A DNA stretch of 10,792 nt. Source: UBA8337 sp049889915 (GTDB taxonomy: Bacteria > Pseudomonadota > Alphaproteobacteria > RS24). The translations under genes were made by a program, and so were the position numbers. This document shows, piece by piece, positions 7,925 through 10,792 of this stretch. The notes under the pieces are model-generated. The model did no database searches and was not told the origin of the DNA. It saw nothing but the letters and a program-made list of their open reading frames with translations. The DNA is taken from NCBI GenBank assembly GCA_049889915.1, contig JBMHCM010000095.1:1-10792 (forward strand), read 5' to 3'. How positions within the stretch are numbered: the first letter of the stretch is position 1; every line of letters begins with the position of its first letter.

Positions 7925-8863
7925 ATGACTGACTTTGCGCTTTCGGCTCGCGGCCTGAAAAAGACCTATCAAGCGGCCGGCAATGCACCGGCCAAACAGG
8001 CCTTGAAGGGCATTGATTTGGATGTGCCGCGCGGCTCGATTTTCGGCCTTTTGGGGCCAAACGGCGCCGGTAAATCGACCTTCATCAATATCCTCGCCGG
8101 CATGGTGGTCAAAACCGAGGGTAGCGCCTCGATTTGGGGGTTTGATATCGACGCCAATCCGCGACAAGCGCGCGCTTCTATCGGCATTGTGCCGCAAGAG
8201 CTGTCAATCGACCCGTTTTTCACGCCCGGTGAAATTATGGATCTGCAGGCCGGCATGTATGGCGTGCCGCAGGCCGAACGCCGCACCATGGATATTCTCA
8301 CCGCCATGGGGCTAGATGACAAAATTGACGCCTATGCCCGCACACTGTCGGGCGGCATGCGCCGCCGCCTGCTGGTCGCCAAGGCCCTGGTGCATAATCC
8401 GCCGGTTTTGGTATTGGATGAGCCGACCGCCGGGGTGGATATCGAGCTGCGCCGCCAGCTTTGGGATTATGTGCTGGAACTGAACGCGCAAGGCGTAACC
8501 ATTGTGCTGACCACCCATTATCTGGAAGAGGCCGAAGAGCTGTGCGACACGATTGCGATTATCGATCAGGGCGAGCTGGTGGCCTGCGAGGCGACGCAAA
8601 CCCTGCTGACGCAAATTGACAATAAAACCCTGCTCATTCGCCCGGCCGCCGCGCTGACCACCGCCCCGACGCTGAGCGGGCTAAGCACCGCGCTGCGCGG
8701 TGATGGCCGCCTTGCCGTGCAGTATAATCCCGGCGAACAAAGCGCCGGTGCGGTATTGGCCGCCGTGCAGCAGAGCGGCATTGAGATTGCCGATTTGGAC
8801 ACGCAAGGTGCCGAATTGGAAACCGTGTTTATGAAATTGACCGGCAATCAGGCCGGAGCCTAG
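7925..8863 (+). CDS. ABC-2 type transporter ATP-binding protein, YadG-like
   Basis: The 312-residue protein is a single nucleotide-binding domain plus a C-terminal extension of about 80 residues. The ATG at 7925 has AGGA eight bases upstream; earlier in-frame starts lack this. Motifs: Walker A GPNGAGKS (44-51), Q-loop Q91 in 'IGIVPQE', signature 'LSGGM' (141-145), Walker B 'VLVLDEP' (161-167) and H-loop H198 in 'TTHYLEEAEELC'. The stretch 'GVDIELRR...TTHYLEEAE' closely resembles E. coli YadG, which normally pairs with an ABC-2 permease of the YadH type in an export system of uncertain substrate. No permease gene is in the window: upstream is divergent polA, and 19 bp downstream is methylmalonyl-CoA epimerase. 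The permease must be elsewhere or the ATPase works with another partner. The fold is certain, the substrate unknown. Confidence 0.93.
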   Translation: MTDFALSARGLKKTYQAAGNAPAKQALKGIDLDVPRGSIFGLLGPNGAGKSTFINILAGMVVKTEGSASIWGFDIDANPRQARASIGIVPQELSIDPFFTPGEIMDLQAGMYGVPQAERRTMDILTAMGLDDKIDAYARTLSGGMRRRLLVAKALVHNPPVLVLDEPTAGVDIELRRQLWDYVLELNAQGVTIVLTTHYLEEAEELCDTIAIIDQGELVACEATQTLLTQIDNKTLLIRPAAALTTAPTLSGLSTALRGDGRLAVQYNPGEQSAGAVLAAVQQSGIEIADLDTQGAELETVFMKLTGNQAGA

Positions 8864-8882
8864 AAAAACATAGGAGAGCCGA

Positions 8883-9296
8883 ATGATTGGACGTTTGAAC
8901 CATATTGGTGTGGCCACCCCATCGATTGAAAAATCCGTTGCCCTGTATCGCGATGTGCTGGGGGCAACAAAAATTCACGACAAATTCAAAATGGAAGAGC
9001 AAGGCGTGTGGGTCTGTTTTGTCGATGTGCCTAATAGCCAGATTGAGTTGATTGAGCCGATTGATGAAAGCAGCCCGATTGCCGGTTTTTTGAAAACCAA
9101 TCCGCAAGGCGGCCAGCACCATATTTGTTTTGAGGTTGATGACCTGCTGGCCGCGCGTGATGAGATGGTCGCCAAAGGCGCCCGCGTCTTGGGCGAGCCG
9201 CGCATTGGCGCGCATGGCACGCCGATTATTTTCGTCCATCCGAAAGATATGGGCGGCGTGCTGGTTGAGCTGATGCAAAAACCCGATAGCCACTAA
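8883..9296 (+). CDS. mce: Methylmalonyl-CoA epimerase, VOC superfamily
   Basis: The enzyme interconverts (S)- and (R)-methylmalonyl-CoA, so that carboxylated propionyl-CoA can be passed to the B12-dependent mutase and reach succinyl-CoA. The 137 residues form the paired beta-alpha-beta-beta-beta units of the VOC (glyoxalase/bleomycin-resistance) fold. Expected metal ligands are visible: H7 in 'LNHIGVA', the His pair H79/H80 in 'GQHHICFEV', and E129 in 'VLVELM', with E55 in 'SQIELIEP' as the probable fourth. 'IGAHGTPIIFVHPKDMGGVLVEL' is characteristic of the epimerase branch rather than glyoxalase I. The ribosome site AGGAG is six bases before the ATG. The 19-bp gap from the ABC ATPase suggests co-transcription, though no functional link is known. 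Mutase and propionyl-CoA carboxylase genes are not in the window. Confidence 0.95.
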   Translation: MIGRLNHIGVATPSIEKSVALYRDVLGATKIHDKFKMEEQGVWVCFVDVPNSQIELIEPIDESSPIAGFLKTNPQGGQHHICFEVDDLLAARDEMVAKGARVLGEPRIGAHGTPIIFVHPKDMGGVLVELMQKPDSH

Positions 9297-9380
9297 AGCT
9301 AAACGCAAATGGATGCGGGTGGTAAGAAGGTTGGCTGATATTCAGGTAGGGTCATTCATTTTCATCTTTGGAGACTGACC

Positions 9381-9710
9381 ATGAGAATATTTTTAATTGG
9401 CGCCGCTTTTGTGGGAACCGCCGTTCCGCTATATTTTTACATTCTACATTTTGCAGAATTCGGCTTCTCACCCATCCATATCGTGGCAAATCTGTTTGCC
9501 AATAATGTTGGGAGTGGCTTCACCGTCGATATCATTGTTTCAATTGCGGTGTTTTTGGCCTGGACGTTTTTTGAGTATCAGGACAAGCGCCGCCAATGGT
9601 ACATTCTTTTGATAAGCAGCCGCTTTATTGGCCTTTCGCTATCACTGCCGCTTCATTTACTTATGAAATTAAATGAGCGCGAGCAGGCATCGCAAACAAA
9701 AGCGCGGTGA
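9381..9710 (+). CDS. DUF2834-like small membrane protein
   Basis: A 109-residue protein with three predicted membrane helices, about 4-23, 48-65 and 74-95, and a charged, hydrophilic tail. The pattern of a first helix, a loop containing 'ANLFANNVGSGFTVD', a helix ending in 'FFEYQDKRR' and a final 'GLSLSLPLHLL' helix resembles the DUF2834 family as I recall it, whose function is unknown. A GGAG ribosome site lies seven bases before the ATG. It is 84 bp after mce, so it may be read through from that operon, since no clear terminator is seen in 9297-9380. It is convergent with the next gene. DNA here is distinctly more AT-rich than the upstream genes. The family call comes from pattern memory and is moderately sure; the gene itself looks real. 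Confidence 0.72.
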   Translation: MRIFLIGAAFVGTAVPLYFYILHFAEFGFSPIHIVANLFANNVGSGFTVDIIVSIAVFLAWTFFEYQDKRRQWYILLISSRFIGLSLSLPLHLLMKLNEREQASQTKAR

Positions 9711-9733
9711 CGGCCCGGCGCAGGTGACGGCGC

Positions 9734-10294
9734 TTAAGGGCCTATCAGTCTCGAACGCCAGCTGACAGGAACTCTTGCTCTTTCATCCATAATGTCGATT
9801 TTATCACCTAAAACCCCGTCACGAATATAACAGGGATAAGGATGCCCCAGCGCGTGGAAGAATAAATCTCGGGCATCTAAAAACAAGCAGATGCTGATGA
9901 CTACAATCTGACCCCAAACGAAATAAACCAAATAAGCATTGTCGGTTTGGACAAAATCGGATGAAAGAATTAGAAACAATACCGGCCCGAATGTCAGCAA
10001 GTGACACAAGCCAATGGCCCGTGTCATTGGTATTTTGTCATCCAACTTCCTGGCAATACACATGGCCATCATGCGAGCGAAAAAAATCGACAGGGTTTGC
10101 CAATGAAGTCCAAAGAGCGGGGCTATAACCCATTGTGGGAAACACATTAACGGAGCCCAAATGAGCACCGCTGCTGCGGTAGGACTCCCGGCTTCTTTAC
10201 ATTTTTCCAAACCCGCTTTGTGTTCACGCACGACCCACCATTGGCTCTCGAATACCCACCAAATGGGATGCAAGATTTTATTCAGTATTCTCAT
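9734..10294 (-). CDS. Hypothetical multi-pass membrane protein, no family recognised
   Basis: A 186-residue protein from ATG 10294, preceded by an AGGGG ribosome site; TTG 10309 and GTG 10306 lie further upstream in the same frame but overlap that site. About three or four hydrophobic helices are visible, roughly 40-64, 66-80, 95-112 and 121-140. The N-terminal part is rich in Trp and aromatics ('PIWWVFESQWWVV'), and the C-terminal tail is soluble and charged. Four cysteines lie in or near the helices but form no known motif. I recognise no domain. It faces the DUF2834-like gene tail to tail (23 bp apart) and starts about 200 bp from tRNA-Arg, in AT-rich DNA, so it may be lineage-specific or acquired. 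The intact frame, good ribosome site and membrane topology argue for a real gene. Confidence 0.65.
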   Translation of the reverse strand: MRILNKILHPIWWVFESQWWVVREHKAGLEKCKEAGSPTAAAVLIWAPLMCFPQWVIAPLFGLHWQTLSIFFARMMAMCIARKLDDKIPMTRAIGLCHLLTFGPVLFLILSSDFVQTDNAYLVYFVWGQIVVISICLFLDARDLFFHALGHPYPCYIRDGVLGDKIDIMDERARVPVSWRSRLIGP

Positions 10295-10337
10295 CAAACC
10301 CCTCACCAACTTGACGAAAATCAGCGTAAACCGAACC

Positions 10338-10366
10338 TTAATTCAGAGGCAATATGCGATACGCAA
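10338..10366 (-). promoter_or_regulatory. Weak candidate promoter for the hypothetical membrane protein
   Basis: On the minus strand TTGCGT (10361-10366) is followed after 17 bp by AATTAA (10338-10343), about 44 bp before ATG 10294. The -35 hexamer is identical to the one proposed for pckA. The -10 is poor, so this is only a suggestion. The remaining 10367-10440 stretch shows nothing else. Confidence 0.3.
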
Positions 10367-10446
10367 CAAATCGGACCGTGAAAGCAAAATACGACCGCTC
10401 CCTTTATGTGCCACCGTCGGAACCTAAATTTTCGGAATAATCGAGA

Positions 10447-10475
10447 TTTACCAATTCTTAAAAGCATGCTATTTC
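10447..10475 (+). promoter_or_regulatory. Weak candidate promoter for tRNA-Arg
   Basis: TTTACC (10447-10452) and TATTTC (10470-10475) are 17 bp apart, which would start transcription about 20 bp before the mature tRNA. The hexamers match consensus poorly. An inverted repeat, AATTCTTA (10453-10460) and TAAGAATT (10486-10493), overlaps the region. Confidence 0.2.
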
Positions 10476-10500
10476 GGGAGAAACCTAAGAATTTTAGAAA

Positions 10501-10577
<77 letters not shown>

Positions 10578-10590
10578 AGATTTCTGCGGG

Positions 10591-10632
10591 TAACGCAGTG
10601 AATTGTCCAGTATTCTTCAGAGATAACGCAGT
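10591..10632 (+). repeat. Direct repeats TAACGCAGT x2 (33 bp apart), putative integrase arm sites
   Basis: TAACGCAGT occurs at 10591-10599 and again at 10624-10632, a period of 33 bp or about three helical turns. The first copy also forms a short hairpin with CTGCG at 10584-10588. A second octamer, TTTGACAC, is repeated at 10633-10640 and 10644-10651, an 11-bp period. Helically phased repeats next to an integrase gene fit arm-type binding sites, but that function is inferred. Confidence 0.5.
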
Positions 10633-10640
10633 TTTGACAC

Positions 10641-10668
10641 TGATTTGACACAGTGAAAGGTCAAATCA
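10641..10668 (+). promoter_or_regulatory. Inverted repeat over the integrase translation start
   Basis: TGATTTGAC (10641-10649) and GTCAAATCA (10660-10668) form a perfect 9-bp inverted repeat with a 10-base loop. The loop holds most of the ribosome site AAAGG, and the second arm includes the first base of the integrase ATG. It could be an operator for self-repression or an RNA hairpin limiting translation; the sequence cannot tell which. Confidence 0.4.
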
Positions 10669-10792
10669 TGGGTTGTGTGAGACGAAGAGGGACAAAGTGG
10701 AATGCTCAAGTCAGGATTGCTGGATGGAGAAGTTTCACAAAAACTTTTGAGAAAAAGTCGGATGCGCTGGATTGGTGCAGAGAAACCGAAAC
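10668..10792 (+). CDS. Site-specific tyrosine recombinase (integrase), N-terminus, partial
   Basis: The ATG at 10668, with AAAGG seven bases upstream, opens a frame that runs off the right edge after 41 codons. It begins MGCVRRRGTKWNAQVR and continues '...SFTKTFEKKSDALDWCRETE'. This matches the arm-DNA-binding N-terminus of phage and island integrases: a basic start, 'KW.A.V' strand, 'KTF..K.DA..W..E' helix. The catalytic Arg-His-Arg-Tyr residues lie beyond the window, so activity cannot be judged. In complete relatives the protein has about 300-400 residues. Position and direction next to tRNA-Arg support an integrating element. The exact family is open. Confidence 0.85.
   Translation, partial: MGCVRRRGTKWNAQVRIAGWRSFTKTFEKKSDALDWCRETE

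Larger units (their letters stand above)
10578..10792 (+). mobile_element. Left end of a tRNA-Arg-integrated element (partial)
   Basis: A tyrosine-recombinase gene begins 90 bp after the 3' end of tRNA-Arg and reads away from it, the standard layout of a genomic island or prophage whose attachment core lies within the tRNA 3' half. The intervening 90 bp carry repeats suited to recombinase arm binding. Base composition is lower in GC than the core genes. The cargo and the second attachment site are beyond the window, so size and type are unknown. Confidence 0.65.

Noticed and set aside
9706..9731. 9-bp direct repeat GGTGACGGC in the gap between the two convergent membrane-protein genes
   Set aside because: Only two short copies, one overlapping a stop codon; no hairpin with a T tract, so it is not a terminator I can support.
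10635..10651. Two perfect TTGACA hexamers before the integrase, resembling -35 boxes
   Set aside because: The second lies too close to the ATG for a -10 to fit, and the first has no -10-like hexamer at 17 bp; the regular 11-bp spacing fits binding repeats better.

Overview
The window reads as a chromosomal segment of an alphaproteobacterium. The strongest evidence is the gene order pckA / chvI-chvG-hprK-EIIA(Man), with pckA divergent from the two-component operon. HprK is also the short form, containing only the kinase domain, that is typical of Alphaproteobacteria. I cannot fix the order or genus. Hand-counted GC in single sequence lines is roughly 50-70% up to about position 9300, and mostly 30-47% beyond it.

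Layout. (1) Positions 1-2992, minus strand: a signalling/PTS operon, chvI (response regulator), chvG (sensor kinase), hprK (HPr kinase/phosphorylase) and the first ten codons of a mannose-family EIIA that runs off the left edge. chvG and hprK overlap by ATGA. (2) Positions 2993-3214: divergent regulatory region with a plausible sigma70 promoter for pckA. (3) Positions 3215-4816, plus: pckA, PEP carboxykinase (ATP), followed by a strong, possibly bidirectional terminator at 4845-4871. (4) Positions 4919-7783, minus: full-length polA with all three activities apparently intact. (5) Positions 7925-9296, plus: a YadG-like ABC-2 exporter ATPase and a methylmalonyl-CoA epimerase, 19 bp apart; no permease is present. 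(6) Positions 9381-10294: two small membrane-protein genes in convergent orientation, one DUF2834-like and one unrecognised, in more AT-rich DNA. (7) Positions 10501-10792: an intact tRNA-Arg(CCG), a short repeat-rich spacer, and the N-terminus of a tyrosine-recombinase integrase cut by the right edge.

How it fits together. The left half links carbon metabolism (PTS phosphorylation state, gluconeogenesis through PckA) with an envelope/acid-stress two-component system, an arrangement known in Rhizobiales and relatives. polA and mce are core housekeeping genes. The right end is the junction between the core genome and a tRNA-integrated element whose cargo lies outside the window. I see no complete undescribed system here. 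The parts most worth following up are the tRNA-Arg/integrase junction with its repeats, the unrecognised membrane protein beside it, and the ABC ATPase without a permease.
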